64,000 bases of DNA from Catellatospora bangladeshensis (GCF_016862575.1 NZ_BONF01000043.1:45828-109827); one strand, 5' to 3'; numbered from the stretch's first letter, positions 44,711-53,587 are shown. Translations and numbers: made by a program. The notes: generated from the sequence alone by a model not told the origin.

Positions 44711-44998
44711 GTGTCCACGCCAGATCTACCCGATCTGTTGATCTATGCGGGCATCCCGCTCGCGGTGATCGGCATCATCTTCGCCTTGGTGTACGCGGCC
44801 GGCGGCCGCAACGCCAAGCGTTACCGTCCGGGACGGCCGTATCAGTTCAAGCCGGTGTGGTTCCTCGCCCGGCCCGAATCGGACGGCCCCGCCGCGGCGC
44901 ACGGCGCGCTCGAGGCGGCCGCCCGTGCGGAGCTGACCGCGTCCGGCGACCTGTCGCCGGTCGTGGATGTGACAGGGGGCGCAAGTGACCGCTGGTGA
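44711..44998 (+). CDS. Small single-pass membrane protein, upstream of DUF5130
   Basis: A 95-residue protein with one N-terminal membrane helix (LLIYAGIPLAVIGIIFALVYAAG) and a cytoplasmic basic stretch (KRYRPGRPYQFKPVWFLARP), then an acidic/Ala-rich tail. The GTG start follows GGGGGGCTTCAAG. Its last 14 bases overlap the next gene. The pair is conserved in actinobacteria; I do not know a function. Confidence 0.72.
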   Translation: MSTPDLPDLLIYAGIPLAVIGIIFALVYAAGGRNAKRYRPGRPYQFKPVWFLARPESDGPAAAHGALEAAARAELTASGDLSPVVDVTGGASDRW

Positions 44999-45401
44999 CC
45001 AGCACGACAGCCACGACGTGGCGGTGCACGAGGTGCTCGACGGGCCGTTCACGACCCGTCAGCTGCTGCGGCTCGACGATGCGCTGCGCAAGGCCGACGA
45101 GACCACCGGCCTGACCTTCAGCGTGTACGTGGGCGACATCACCGAGCCGGTGCGCGAGGGTGCGGAGAAGCTGCACGCCCGCCTCGCCCACCCGGCGCAG
45201 TCGGTGCTGCTCGCCGTCGCGCCGGACCAGCGCCAGCTGGAGATCGTCACCGGTTCGCAGGCGCGGCGGCGGCTGTCCGACCGCGACTGCAAGCTCGCCG
45301 CGCTGTCCATGGCGGCGGCGTTCGGCGGCGGCGACCTGGCCGGCGGCCTGGTCAGCGGTCTCGCACAGCTCACCGGCCTGGCCGGCAAGCCGTCCGTCTG
45401 A
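44985..45401 (+). CDS. DUF5130 (TPM-like) protein
   Basis: A 138-residue protein with TTRQLLRLDDALRKADETTGLTFSVYVGD, HARLAHPAQSVLLAVAPDQRQLEIVTGSQARRRLSDRDCKLA and a Gly/Leu-rich C-terminus, matching DUF5130/TPM-domain proteins in actinobacteria. Such proteins are small alpha/beta domains of unknown role, sometimes described as membrane-associated phosphatase-like. It overlaps the membrane-protein gene just upstream, suggesting a complex. Confidence 0.75.
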   Translation: MTAGDQHDSHDVAVHEVLDGPFTTRQLLRLDDALRKADETTGLTFSVYVGDITEPVREGAEKLHARLAHPAQSVLLAVAPDQRQLEIVTGSQARRRLSDRDCKLAALSMAAAFGGGDLAGGLVSGLAQLTGLAGKPSV

Positions 45402-45447
45402 CGGCCGGGGCGCCGGCTTCCGGCGTCGTTCCAGAGCAAGACATGAA

Positions 45448-45482
45448 AAAGGGGCCGGACGCGGGTGCGTCCGGCCCCCTTT
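45448..45482. terminator. Bidirectional terminator between DUF5130 and pepN
   Basis: AAAGGGGCCGGACGC and GCGTCCGGCCCCCTTT form a long stem around a four-base loop, with A-run before and T-run after. Confidence 0.88.
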
Positions 45483-45489
45483 CGCGTGC

Positions 45490-48045
45490 TCACGCGGAGG
45501 CGGCGTCCTTGGCGCGGGCCTTCTGGGCGCGCAGCATCCGGTCGTTGCCCTCGGCCATCAGGCGGCGCAGCGAGGCGGGGTGGCCCTCCTCGGCCAGCCA
45601 CGCCTGCGCGGCGGCCACGGTCTCGTCCGACACGTCGAGAGCGGGGTAGTTCAGGATCACGAACTCCTGCGCCGGCTCGCTGTCCCGGGCGGTCCACACA
45701 CCGGCCACGTCGGCGAAGAACCGCGCCGTGTACGGCCTGGTCAGCTCGACCTGAGCGGTGTGCTGGAAGCCCTGGATGTAGGCGCGGTTGCGCCAGTTCG
45801 GCAGGGCCGCCGGGCCGGTCAGCTCGGCCCATACCGCGGCCTTGTTCTCGGCCGTCGGGATGAGGGCGTGCGCGAGCGCGGCGCCGATGTCGCCGGAGGC
45901 GGTGCGGTCGGCGTCGTGCTCGGCCTGGATCGCCGCGGGCTCCAGCGCGCCCATGGCGACCAGCGCCTGAACCAGCTGCCAGCGCAGCTCGCCCGCGATG
46001 GTGATGCCCTCGGGCACGCCGTCGCCGTCGAGCCAGCCGCGCAGCACGGCCAGGTCGGTGGCGGAGCGGGCCGCGTTGATGAAGGCGCGGGTCCAGGCGA
46101 GCTGGAAGCCGCTGCCGGGCTCGGCGACGGTGAGCGCCGCGCGGGCCGTGTCGGCCAGGCGGCCCCAGCCGGTGGGGGCCCAGGCGGGGTCGGCGTACAC
46201 GCTGAGGACCGTCTGCACCTGGCGCAGGGTGGCGGTGACCAGGTTGATGTCGCGCTCACCGGGCAGGGCGCCGGTGACCAGGGCGGCGTAGTCGCGGGCG
46301 GACATCTCGGCGTCGCGGACCATGTCCCAGGCGGCGGCCCAGCACAGCGCGCGGGCCAGGGACGAGTCGAAGCCGCTGAGGTTGTCGACCACGACGGCCA
46401 GCGAGCGGTCGTCCAGCCGCAGCTTGGCGTAGGTCAGGTCCTCGTCGTTGAGCAGCAGCACGTCCGCGGCGCGTACGCCGGCGAGCTGCTCGATCTCCGT
46501 CTCGGCCCCGGCCACGTCGGTCTCGATCCGGTCGCGGCGCACCAGGCTGCCGTCGATGAGGTCGTAGAGGCCGACGGCGAGGCGGTGCGGGCGCAGCGTC
46601 GGGTGGCTGGCGGGGGCCTCCTGCTGCACGGCGACGCGCTGGTAGGCGCCGTCGGGGCCGATCTCGACGACCGGGCGCAGCGTGTTGACCTGGGCGGTCT
46701 CCAGCCAGGCGGCGGCGAAGGCGCGCAGCTCGCGGCCGGAGGACTCCTCCAGCGCGGACAGCAGGTCGCCGAAGGTGGCGTTGCCCCAGGCGTGCTGCTT
46801 GAAGTAGCTGCGCAGGCCGGCCACGAAGGCCTCGATGCCGACGTACGCGACGAGCTGCTTGATCACGCTGGCGCCCTTGGCGTACGTGATGCCGTCGAAG
46901 TTGACCTCGACCGCCGACACGTCGGGCATGTCGCAGTACACCGGGTGGGTGCTGGAGAGCTGGTCCTGGCTGTAGCCCCAGTTCTTGCGCAGGGACAGGA
47001 ACGTGGTCCAGGCGTCGGAGAAGCGGGTGGCCTCGGCGTTGCACCAGTGCGACGCCCACTCGGCGAACGACTCGTTCAGCCACAGGTCGTCCCACCAGCG
47101 CATGGTGACCAGGTCGCCGAACCACATGTGGGCCAGCTCGTGCAGGATCGTGTTGGCGCGCTGCTCGCGCTCGAAGTCGGTGACCTCCGAGCGGAAGATG
47201 TACGACGCGTCGGCGTGGGTGACGCAGCCGAAGTTCTCCATCGCGCCCGCGTTGAACTCGGGCACCCACAGCTGGTCGTACTTGGGCAGCGGGTAGCGCA
47301 CGCCGAACTGGGCCTGGAAGAAGTCGAAGCCCTGCGTGGTGATCTCGAACAGCTCGTCGGCCTCCAGGTGCTCGGCCATCGAGGCCCGGCAGAACACGCC
47401 CAGGTCGATGCCGTCGTGCGTGGTGCGGACCTCGTGGTACGGCCCGGCGCACAGCGCGGTGACGTAGGTGGACATCCGGGCCGACTGCGCGAAGTGGACC
47501 GTCTTGCCGAAGCCCTCGGTGGTGGTCTGCTCGATCGGGGCGTTGGAGACGACCTTCCAGTGCTTGGGGACGGTCGCGTGCCAGGTGTAGACCGACTTCA
47601 GGTCGGGCTGGTCGAAGCAGGCGAACACCTTCTGCGCGTCCGCGGTCTCGAACTGGCTGTAGAGGTAGACCTCCTTGTCCGCCGGGTCGACCGCGCGGTG
47701 CAGGCCCTGGCCCTGCTGGGAGAACGGGAAGTCCGCCTCGACCACCAGCGTGTTCTGCCCGGCGAGCCCGGTCAGCACCAGACCCTTGTCGGCGGCCCAG
47801 GCGCTGGTGTCCACGGCCTGGCCGTTGAGCTCGGCGCGCAGGATCTTGCTGGCCGCGACCTCGATGAACGTGCTCGCACCGGGCTCGGTGGCGGTGAAGC
47901 TGACGGTGGTCACGCTCCGGAAGGTGCCGTCGCCGGGGTTGCCGGCTCCGTCGGTCAGGTCCAGCGAGATGTCGTAAGAGTTGACCTCGAGCAGCCGGGC
48001 TCTGTCGGTGGCCTCGGCCTGGGTGAGATTGCGCGTACCGGTCAC
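45490..48045 (-). CDS. pepN: Aminopeptidase N (M1 family)
   Basis: An 851-residue zinc aminopeptidase. NAGAMENFGCVTHADA contains the GAMEN substrate motif, and HELAHMWFGDLVTM with NESFAEW forms HExxH...E. A long helical C-terminal domain (ERAP1_C-like) follows, as in other actinobacterial PepN. The start is the GTG at 48045, ten bases after AGGAG; longer in-frame starts to 48156 lack a ribosome binding site and extend past the conserved NLTQAEATDRA N-terminus. Divergent from the DsbA-like gene. Confidence 0.94.
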   Translation of the reverse strand: MTGTRNLTQAEATDRARLLEVNSYDISLDLTDGAGNPGDGTFRSVTTVSFTATEPGASTFIEVAASKILRAELNGQAVDTSAWAADKGLVLTGLAGQNTLVVEADFPFSQQGQGLHRAVDPADKEVYLYSQFETADAQKVFACFDQPDLKSVYTWHATVPKHWKVVSNAPIEQTTTEGFGKTVHFAQSARMSTYVTALCAGPYHEVRTTHDGIDLGVFCRASMAEHLEADELFEITTQGFDFFQAQFGVRYPLPKYDQLWVPEFNAGAMENFGCVTHADASYIFRSEVTDFEREQRANTILHELAHMWFGDLVTMRWWDDLWLNESFAEWASHWCNAEATRFSDAWTTFLSLRKNWGYSQDQLSSTHPVYCDMPDVSAVEVNFDGITYAKGASVIKQLVAYVGIEAFVAGLRSYFKQHAWGNATFGDLLSALEESSGRELRAFAAAWLETAQVNTLRPVVEIGPDGAYQRVAVQQEAPASHPTLRPHRLAVGLYDLIDGSLVRRDRIETDVAGAETEIEQLAGVRAADVLLLNDEDLTYAKLRLDDRSLAVVVDNLSGFDSSLARALCWAAAWDMVRDAEMSARDYAALVTGALPGERDINLVTATLRQVQTVLSVYADPAWAPTGWGRLADTARAALTVAEPGSGFQLAWTRAFINAARSATDLAVLRGWLDGDGVPEGITIAGELRWQLVQALVAMGALEPAAIQAEHDADRTASGDIGAALAHALIPTAENKAAVWAELTGPAALPNWRNRAYIQGFQHTAQVELTRPYTARFFADVAGVWTARDSEPAQEFVILNYPALDVSDETVAAAQAWLAEEGHPASLRRLMAEGNDRMLRAQKARAKDAASA

Positions 48046-48211
48046 GGCGTCTTTACTCCTGTCGGGCTGCGGTGCTGAGCAGCGTGGAGGGCAGTATCGC
48101 TGCCCAGGGCAGTCTTTCATTGCGGCACCCTCGCGGGCGCGAAGTAACTGTTTCACATTGTCGCCCGTCGCGCGTGGGGAAGGTCACGCGCGCGGGTGAG
48201 AACAGCGCGTC

Positions 48212-48856
48212 ATGATTTCACCCATGACCCCTGTAGTTGAAGGTTCCACCATCGGTATGTGGTTCGACCCGCTCTGCCCCTGGGCGTGGATGACCTCGCG
48301 CTGGCTGCTGGAGGTGGAGAAGGTCCGCCCGGTGACCGTCGAGTTCCACGTGATGAGCCTGTCCGTGCTGAACTCCGGCCGGGAGCTGCCCGAGCAGTAC
48401 GTCGCGCTGATGGAGAAGGGCTGGGGCCCGGTGCGCGTGTGCGTCGCCGCCGCGCAGCAGTACGGCGAGCAGGTGCTGCGTGACCTGTACACGGCGTACG
48501 GCACCCGCATCCACCTGAACAAGCAGGAGCTGGGGCCGGAGCTGGACGCCGCCGCGCTGGCCGACGTGGGCCTCGACCCGGCGCTGGCCGCCGCCGCCAC
48601 CTCGACCGAGTACGACGAGGCGCTGACCGCCAGCCACAACGCGGGCATGAAGCCGGTCGGCACCGACGTGGGCACCCCGGTCATCCACGCCCCCGGCCCG
48701 GAGGGCAGGACCATCGCCTTCTTCGGCCCCGTGGTCACCCCCGCCCCCAAGGGCGAGGACGCGGGCCGGCTCTACGACGGCGTCCTCCTGGTCGCCGGCA
48801 CCCCCGGCTTCTACGAGCTCAAGCGCACCCGGGACCTGGGCCCCATCTTCGACTGA
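48212..48856 (+). CDS. DsbA-like mycothiol-dependent nitroreductase (Rv2466c family)
   Basis: A 214-residue thioredoxin-fold protein with WFDPLCPWAWMTSRWLLEVEKVRPVTVEFHVMSL and ELKRTRDLGPIFD, matching the actinobacterial Rv2466c family. The mycobacterial protein, as I recall it, has CPWC; here the second position is Ala (C22, A25; codon 48284-48286), making it a one-Cys variant. With mycothiol, such a protein would work as a monothiol glutaredoxin-like enzyme. The GTDVGTPVIH segment carries the cis-Pro. Two ATGs (48212, 48224) are possible starts. Confidence 0.85.
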   Translation: MISPMTPVVEGSTIGMWFDPLCPWAWMTSRWLLEVEKVRPVTVEFHVMSLSVLNSGRELPEQYVALMEKGWGPVRVCVAAAQQYGEQVLRDLYTAYGTRIHLNKQELGPELDAAALADVGLDPALAAAATSTEYDEALTASHNAGMKPVGTDVGTPVIHAPGPEGRTIAFFGPVVTPAPKGEDAGRLYDGVLLVAGTPGFYELKRTRDLGPIFD

Positions 48857-48863
48857 GCGGGTG

Positions 48864-48921
48864 CACTTTCGGGGAAACTGCAGGCAAGCCGACCCGGATT
48901 CGTGCAGTTTCCCCGAAAGTG
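48864..48921. repeat. Nested palindrome element (GCAGTTTC type), copy 2
   Basis: CACTTTCGGGGAAACTGCA (48864-48882) and TGCAGTTTCCCCGAAAGTG (48903-48921) are exact inverted repeats. Compared with copy 1, one arm base is changed (CAC for CAG) together with its pairing partner (GTG for CTG). It starts eight bases after the DsbA-like stop and would serve as a terminator. Confidence 0.8.
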
Positions 48922-49009
48922 ACCCCCGCGCGGGGGTGTGCGTCCGGGAGGGGGCTCGGTCGTTGGTGAAGTGGGACACAGTGCTTCACCGATGAGTCGG
49001 GAGACAACA

Positions 49010-49216
49010 ATGGCGGACGTCGTCGCGGATCCCTGGCGGCTGGTCGCACCGGCGCAGGCCGTCGCGGACAGCCTGGGCACCTCGTACGTCAGCGTGGAGG
49101 AGAGCCGCTGGGCGACGTGGCAGCCGAACCTGCCCGCCGAGGTCACGGCCTTTCTCGCAGAGCCGGTCGTGGTGGGCGCGTCGCCCGCGGGCCTCCTGGT
49201 GAGCGGCCGGCGCTGA
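49010..49216 (+). CDS. Small protein of unknown function
   Basis: A 68-residue soluble protein beginning MADVVADPWRLVAPAQAVADSLG and containing VEESRWATWQPNLPAEVTAFL. The start is set at the ATG at 49010, seven bases after CGGGAGA; an ATG at 48992 would add six residues. High third-position GC supports coding. No family recognised. It precedes the DUF1015 gene by about 100 bases. Confidence 0.55.
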   Translation: MADVVADPWRLVAPAQAVADSLGTSYVSVEESRWATWQPNLPAEVTAFLAEPVVVGASPAGLLVSGRR

Positions 49217-49318
49217 CCTTCCGCCGCCGGTGACCCCCGAGGAAGGGGCAGGTTCACCGGGGCGCGCCGCGCGGGGCCACGGCGTCCCAGCCGGTGGACG
49301 GCGGTAGCGTGAGCAGGC

Positions 49319-50512
49319 GTGACAGTCGTACACCCGATTCACACGGCCTGGCTGACCACCGGGGCCACCGGCGCGCAGAACTACGACGAGTTCGCCGACG
49401 ACGCCGAGATCACCGAGATCATCGCCGCCAACCCGCGTAGCGCGCTCGCTGTCGAGATGCCGCACCGGGCGCCGGACAGCCTGGGCAGCTCCTTCACGGA
49501 CAGCCTGCCCGCCGCGGTGGCGCGGCTGACCGAGGCCAAGGACGCCGGGGCGTATCGCGCCGCCGAGGACGTGGTGGTGCTCTACGCCATCACCGCGCCC
49601 GACGGCGCCGTCGCGTACGGCCTGTGGAGCATGGTCGACACCGACCAGATCTCCACCAGCGCCGACGAGCCCGGCCTGGTGATCCGCAACGAGGACGTGT
49701 TCATCGAGAAGGTGCGCGAGCGGGTGGCCCTGGCGCAGGCGCTCGGTCACCTGCTGTCGCCGGTGCTGCTGCTGCAGACCGGCCGCGGCGACGAGCTGCA
49801 CGCGGCGCTGGCCGAGGCGGTCGCCCAGGCGGGTGAGCCGGCCGCGACCGACGTCGACCCGGCGGGGCGTACCCACGCGATCTGGCCGGTGCCCGCGGGG
49901 CCGCAGGCCGACGCGCTGCGGGCGCTCGCGGGCGGGGGCGACCTGGTGGTGGCCGACGGCAACCACCGCAGCCTGGCCGCGCAGACCGGCGGCTACGAGC
50001 GCTTCCTCGCCGTGGTGACCACCCCGGCCTCGGTGGCGATCCAGCCCTACAACCGCCTGGTGCACAAGCTCGACGTCACCGTCGAGGAGCTGCTGGCCCG
50101 GCTGGAGAAGGCCGGCGCGACGGTGGGTGAGGGCACCGCCGAGGTGCCCGCCACGGGCGGCACGATCCACCTGTACGCGGGCGGCCGCGCCTACGCGGTC
50201 ACCCTGCCCCGGGATCCGGCCGGCTCGGTGGTGGACAACATCGACCACGCGCTGGTGGAGCGGGTGCTGTTCGGCGAGGCGCTGGACCTGGAGCCCGGCG
50301 ACAAGCGGATCACCTACGTCGGCGGCGACTACCCGGCGTCCTGGCTGACCGGTGAGGTCGACGCCGGTCGGGCCGCGCTGGCCGTGCTGATCGCCCCGGT
50401 CACCGTGGACGACTTCGTCGAGGTCAACCTGGCCCGGCAGAAGATGCCGCGCAAGAGCACCTGGTTCACCCCCAAGGCCCGCGCCGGCCTGGTCGTCGCC
50501 CAGCTGCCGTGA
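49319..50512 (+). CDS. DUF1015 family protein
   Basis: A 397-residue cytosolic protein with the DUF1015 signatures LVVADGNHRSLAAQTGG (family IADGHHR), NAYNRL-like QPYNRLVHKLD and the C-terminal MPRKSTWFTPKARAGLVV (family MPxKSTxFxPK). The family includes actinobacterial proteins of unknown chemistry, sometimes next to serine or phosphonate genes; no such neighbour is here. The GTG at 49319 begins MTVVHPIHTAW. Confidence 0.88.
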   Translation: MTVVHPIHTAWLTTGATGAQNYDEFADDAEITEIIAANPRSALAVEMPHRAPDSLGSSFTDSLPAAVARLTEAKDAGAYRAAEDVVVLYAITAPDGAVAYGLWSMVDTDQISTSADEPGLVIRNEDVFIEKVRERVALAQALGHLLSPVLLLQTGRGDELHAALAEAVAQAGEPAATDVDPAGRTHAIWPVPAGPQADALRALAGGGDLVVADGNHRSLAAQTGGYERFLAVVTTPASVAIQPYNRLVHKLDVTVEELLARLEKAGATVGEGTAEVPATGGTIHLYAGGRAYAVTLPRDPAGSVVDNIDHALVERVLFGEALDLEPGDKRITYVGGDYPASWLTGEVDAGRAALAVLIAPVTVDDFVEVNLARQKMPRKSTWFTPKARAGLVVAQLP

Positions 50513-50520
50513 CACCGCCG

Positions 50521-50557
50521 CCGTGTGCCCGGGTCCCGCGCGGGTCCGGGCACACGG
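50521..50557 (+). terminator. Hairpin terminator after DUF1015 gene
   Basis: CCGTGTGCCCGG (50521-50532) pairs exactly with CCGGGCACACGG (50546-50557), eight bases after the stop. Confidence 0.75.
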
Positions 50558-50573
50558 CTGGCAGACTTTGACC

Positions 50574-51044
50574 ATGCGCGTATATCTTGCGGCGGACCAC
50601 GCCGGATTCGAGCTGAAGGCCCACCTGCTCACCGAACTGCAGGCCAAGGGGTATGACGTGGTCGACGTCGGCGCGCACGCCTACGACGCCGAGGACGACT
50701 ACCCGTCGTTCTGCCTGCACGCGGGGCACCGCGTGGTCACCGACCCGGGCAGCCTGGGCGTGGTGATCGGCGGCTCCGGCAACGGGGAGCAGATCGCCGC
50801 GAACAAGGTGCCGGGCGTGCGGGCCGCGCTGGCCTGGAACATCGACACGGCCACCCTGTGCCGCCAGCACAACGACGCCAACGTGGTGGGCATCGGCGCG
50901 CGCCAGCACTCGCTGGAGGAGGCCACCGCGATCGTGGAGGCCTTCCTGAGCACGCCGTTCTCGCAGGCGGACCGGCACTCCCGGCGGATCGAGCAGGTCG
51001 CCCTGTTCGAGAAGACCGGCGAGCTGCCGCCGCTGCCGAACTGA
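50574..51044 (+). CDS. rpiB: Ribose-5-phosphate isomerase B
   Basis: A 156-residue RpiB/LacAB family protein: VYLAADHAGFELKAHLL at the N-terminus, VVIGGSGNGEQIAANKVPGVRAALAWNIDTATLCRQHNDANVVGIGAR in the middle with the HNDANV active-site segment and the SGNGE loop. The Cys after GG found in many RpiB is Ser here, as in the mycobacterial type. It interconverts ribose-5-phosphate and ribulose-5-phosphate. Confidence 0.93.
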   Translation: MRVYLAADHAGFELKAHLLTELQAKGYDVVDVGAHAYDAEDDYPSFCLHAGHRVVTDPGSLGVVIGGSGNGEQIAANKVPGVRAALAWNIDTATLCRQHNDANVVGIGARQHSLEEATAIVEAFLSTPFSQADRHSRRIEQVALFEKTGELPPLPN

Positions 51045-51069
51045 CGGCTTTCCGACTGCCCCCGCGAGC

Positions 51070-51300
51070 TCAGCGCAGCGGGTCGCGCGGCACCCAGCCG
51101 CGGCGCACGATCTCCAGCTCGGCCTCGGCGCGGGCCAGGTCGTCGGCCGTGGGCCGGGCGGCGTCGCGCGCCCGCAGCGCCGCGGACAGGCTGATCTGCG
51201 ACGCGCCGGGCCCGATCAGCCCGCGCAGGCCGCGTTCGAGGTCGTGGTCGTCATCGTCGTCGGAGCGACCACGGTGCCGCCGGCGCTCGTACTCCTGCAT
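51070..51300 (-). CDS. Small acidic/basic protein of unknown function
   Basis: A 76-residue protein: MQEYERRRHRGRSDDDDDHD at the start, GPGASQISLSAALRARDAARPTA in the middle and RAEAELEIVRRGWVPRDPLR at the end. The low-complexity charged N-terminus and conserved-looking C-terminus with WVPRDP are seen in short actinobacterial proteins; I cannot name a family. It is convergent with rpiB and divergent from the next gene. Confidence 0.6.
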   Translation of the reverse strand: MQEYERRRHRGRSDDDDDHDLERGLRGLIGPGASQISLSAALRARDAARPTADDLARAEAELEIVRRGWVPRDPLR

Positions 51301-51378
51301 CCCGCCAGGCTAGCCGAGTGCGCGCGGGCGCCGGAATACTCGGCTGGCGGTGTCGTGCGCGCCGACTAGCATGGCGGC

Positions 51379-51954
51379 GTGACTGAGGGGACCGATCCGA
51401 CACACGAACTGCGCCTGGACCGTACGCAGGAGATCCCGACCGAGGCGCTGCACCCGCAGCAGAACAGGCCCGGTCAGAAAGACTTCAGGACGGGCGTGGC
51501 CGCGGTGCCCGCCCAGCGTCAGGTGGAGCAGACCGTCTCCTTCGAGCCGACGCTGGTGCCGGGCCAGATCGTGACGTCCGGCCAGCTGAAGCGGCCGGAC
51601 GTGCCGCTGAACGTGCGCCTGCGCCAGCTGAAGGCGGGTGGCCGGTGGAGCGTGGCCGGCGCGATCTTCCTGCTGGTGAGCTGGGGCCTGTGGGCCGCCT
51701 CGGCGGGGGGCGACGGCGATCACGGCACCGCGACGCTGGCGCTGTTCCTGGTGCTGGTGGTGGCGGTGGGCCTGTTCGCGCTGAGCCGCCTGGTCGGCGG
51801 CGTGGTGCTGGAGAAGATCATGGGCCGGACCCGGCGCAGCGCCTGGCTGTCGCACGCGTTCATCGGCCTGTTCCTGGTCGCCGCCGGTGTGTCGTATCTG
51901 AGCAGCATCCACTGGGTCGTGGACGCCTGGAACTTCCTGCGCGGCGTGCGCTGA
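51379..51954 (+). CDS. Three-TM membrane protein of unknown function
   Basis: A 191-residue protein with a soluble N-terminus of about 85 residues (TLVPGQIVTSGQLKRPDVPLNVRL) and three hydrophobic helices: WSVAGAIFLLVSWGLWAAS, TLALFLVLVVAVGLFALSRLVGG and AFIGLFLVAAGVSYLSS. No family recognised. GTG start at 51379 and a terminator hairpin 26 bases beyond the stop. Confidence 0.65.
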   Translation: MTEGTDPTHELRLDRTQEIPTEALHPQQNRPGQKDFRTGVAAVPAQRQVEQTVSFEPTLVPGQIVTSGQLKRPDVPLNVRLRQLKAGGRWSVAGAIFLLVSWGLWAASAGGDGDHGTATLALFLVLVVAVGLFALSRLVGGVVLEKIMGRTRRSAWLSHAFIGLFLVAAGVSYLSSIHWVVDAWNFLRGVR

Positions 51955-51980
51955 GCCGTTAGGAAGACCGAAGCCTTCCC

Positions 51981-52015
51981 GAAGATCGCCGTCCCGGGCC
52001 GGGACGGCGATCTTC
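51981..52015 (+). terminator. Hairpin terminator after the three-TM gene
   Basis: GAAGATCGCCGTCCC and GGGACGGCGATCTTC form a perfect 15-bp stem around a five-base loop. Confidence 0.82.
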
Positions 52016-52093
52016 GCGTTTCCCGGCCACGTCCCGCGGGCATGAAATAGGGTCAAATGCCGCAGGTCGGCTCGGGAGCGCGGGAGGTGCGGG

Positions 52094-52744
52094 GTGCGGG
52101 TGCGTCAGCCGCTGACCGCCGCGAGCGCCGTCATGGCGCTCGGTCTCTGGCTCACCGTCATGTCCGTCGTGCTGCGCGATCCCGGCACCGGCGACAGCGG
52201 CGCCGTGCCCACGCCGCCGCGCGCCGTCGCCCCGGCGCGCCACGACCCGACCTGGCCGCCCGAACCCTCCGGATCACCGACCGAGGTGGGCCGGACGCCG
52301 GTGGGCCCGGCGCCGACCATGGTGGGCCGTACGCCCGCCCCGGCCGGCCTCGCGCCGTACGCGGGCACCTGGCGGGCGCACGGCTCCGAGCTGACGATCG
52401 GGCCTGACGGCGCCACCGAGGTGCTCCGGCTCGGGCCCTGCCGGGGCCTGTCCGCCGGGATCGACTGCGTCGCCACCGCGACGCTGCGCGCCGATCTGAG
52501 CAAGGGCGAGCCGGAGCTGGTGTACACCGGCTTCCGGTACACCGACGGCAGCGGGGCGGTCGTGGTGCCGGACAGCCTGGAGGGGCTGCCCGTGGCCGGG
52601 GACGGCTACCGGCTGCGCGTGTTCGCGCCCGGCGTCATCGAGCTGGTCCCGCTCACCCCGCACCTGCGCCAGATCATGGGCACCCCGTACCGCTGCGCCG
52701 CGGGCGCGAACGAGTACGCCCACCAGCGCCTCTGCAACGCCTGA
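52094..52744 (+). CDS. Secreted or membrane-anchored protein of unknown function
   Basis: A 216-residue protein with a single N-terminal membrane helix or signal anchor (LTAASAVMALGLWLTVMSVVL), a Pro-rich linker and a C-terminal small domain containing YAGTWRAHGSELTIGPDG, LGPCRGLSAGIDCVATATL and TPYRCAAGANEYAHQRLCNA with four Cys, likely two disulphides. The arrangement suggests an extracytoplasmic beta-rich domain. No family recognised. It ends six bases from the opposing secreted-protein gene. Confidence 0.6.
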   Translation: MRVRQPLTAASAVMALGLWLTVMSVVLRDPGTGDSGAVPTPPRAVAPARHDPTWPPEPSGSPTEVGRTPVGPAPTMVGRTPAPAGLAPYAGTWRAHGSELTIGPDGATEVLRLGPCRGLSAGIDCVATATLRADLSKGEPELVYTGFRYTDGSGAVVVPDSLEGLPVAGDGYRLRVFAPGVIELVPLTPHLRQIMGTPYRCAAGANEYAHQRLCNA

Positions 52745-52750
52745 CCTCGG

Positions 52751-53587
52751 TCAGGGCGCGAAGGTCACCACGACGCCGGGATCGCCCAGCGAGCTGACGC
52801 CGAACGTGTCGTCGGGGCGGCCGTCGGTGTCGAGGACCACCGCGATCAGCCGGCACGGGAAGAACTCGTCCCGGCAGTCGGTCAGGTCGGCCAGGTGGCG
52901 GTAGACCGGCACCTTGACCCGGAAGGTGTCGTTGTCGCGCAGGGGCACCGACACCAGCGGCAGCTGCCCGCTGCAGCCGCTGCCCTGGACCAGCTGGTAG
53001 CAGCGCGCCTGCACGATGGTGACGTACCTGCCCTGGGAGCCCTTCGCCGAGCCGGTGACGATCACCTGCTGCCCGTCGACGAGCCCGGCGGACTGCGACA
53101 GCGCGACGGTGGCGGGGGCGCCGACGAAGTACAGCAGGCCGCTCGGCACCGAGTGCAGCTCACCGGTCACGGCGTCGGTCCACTCCAGGAAGTAGCGGCA
53201 GATGTCGGCGCGGCAGTAGACGGGCACCGGATCGCCGTACTCCAGGCTGCGGTAGACCAGCGGGAACGGGTTGAACGAGTCGTTGTACGAGCCCGCGCCG
53301 TCGGTGCTGCCCGTACGCAGCACCGGGCAGCCCAGGACGTCGCCGTCCACCTGGTACGACGGCTGGTCGCACTGCACGACGCGGATCGGGGTGCTCGGTG
53401 GCAGGCCGCTGCCCTTGACGATGACGTACGTGTAAGCGTCCAGCCCGCGCGACGGGTGCGCGGAGGCGGTGGGGGCGAGGCCGGCCCGCGCGGCGGGCGG
53501 GGCGGGCGCGGCGGCCGCCGGTTCGAGACCGATGGCGGTGGCGGTGGCGGCGAGCACGGCGGCACACAGGACGGCGCGGAGTTTCAT
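52751..53587 (-). CDS. Secreted neocarzinostatin-like protein
   Basis: A 278-residue exported protein with signal peptide MKLRAVLCAAVLAATATAIG (cut near APA). YVIVKGSGLPPSTPIRVVQCD and VIVTGSAKGSQGRYVTIVQARCYQ look like two immunoglobulin-like repeats of the neocarzinostatin apoprotein type, each with Cys pairs (CDQPS..LGCPVL, CRADICRYF). Known members carry enediyne chromophores, but many actinobacterial homologues are plain secreted proteins with unknown ligand. No enediyne synthesis genes are in the window. ATG at 53587. Confidence 0.6.
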   Translation of the reverse strand: MKLRAVLCAAVLAATATAIGLEPAAAAPAPPAARAGLAPTASAHPSRGLDAYTYVIVKGSGLPPSTPIRVVQCDQPSYQVDGDVLGCPVLRTGSTDGAGSYNDSFNPFPLVYRSLEYGDPVPVYCRADICRYFLEWTDAVTGELHSVPSGLLYFVGAPATVALSQSAGLVDGQQVIVTGSAKGSQGRYVTIVQARCYQLVQGSGCSGQLPLVSVPLRDNDTFRVKVPVYRHLADLTDCRDEFFPCRLIAVVLDTDGRPDDTFGVSSLGDPGVVVTFAP

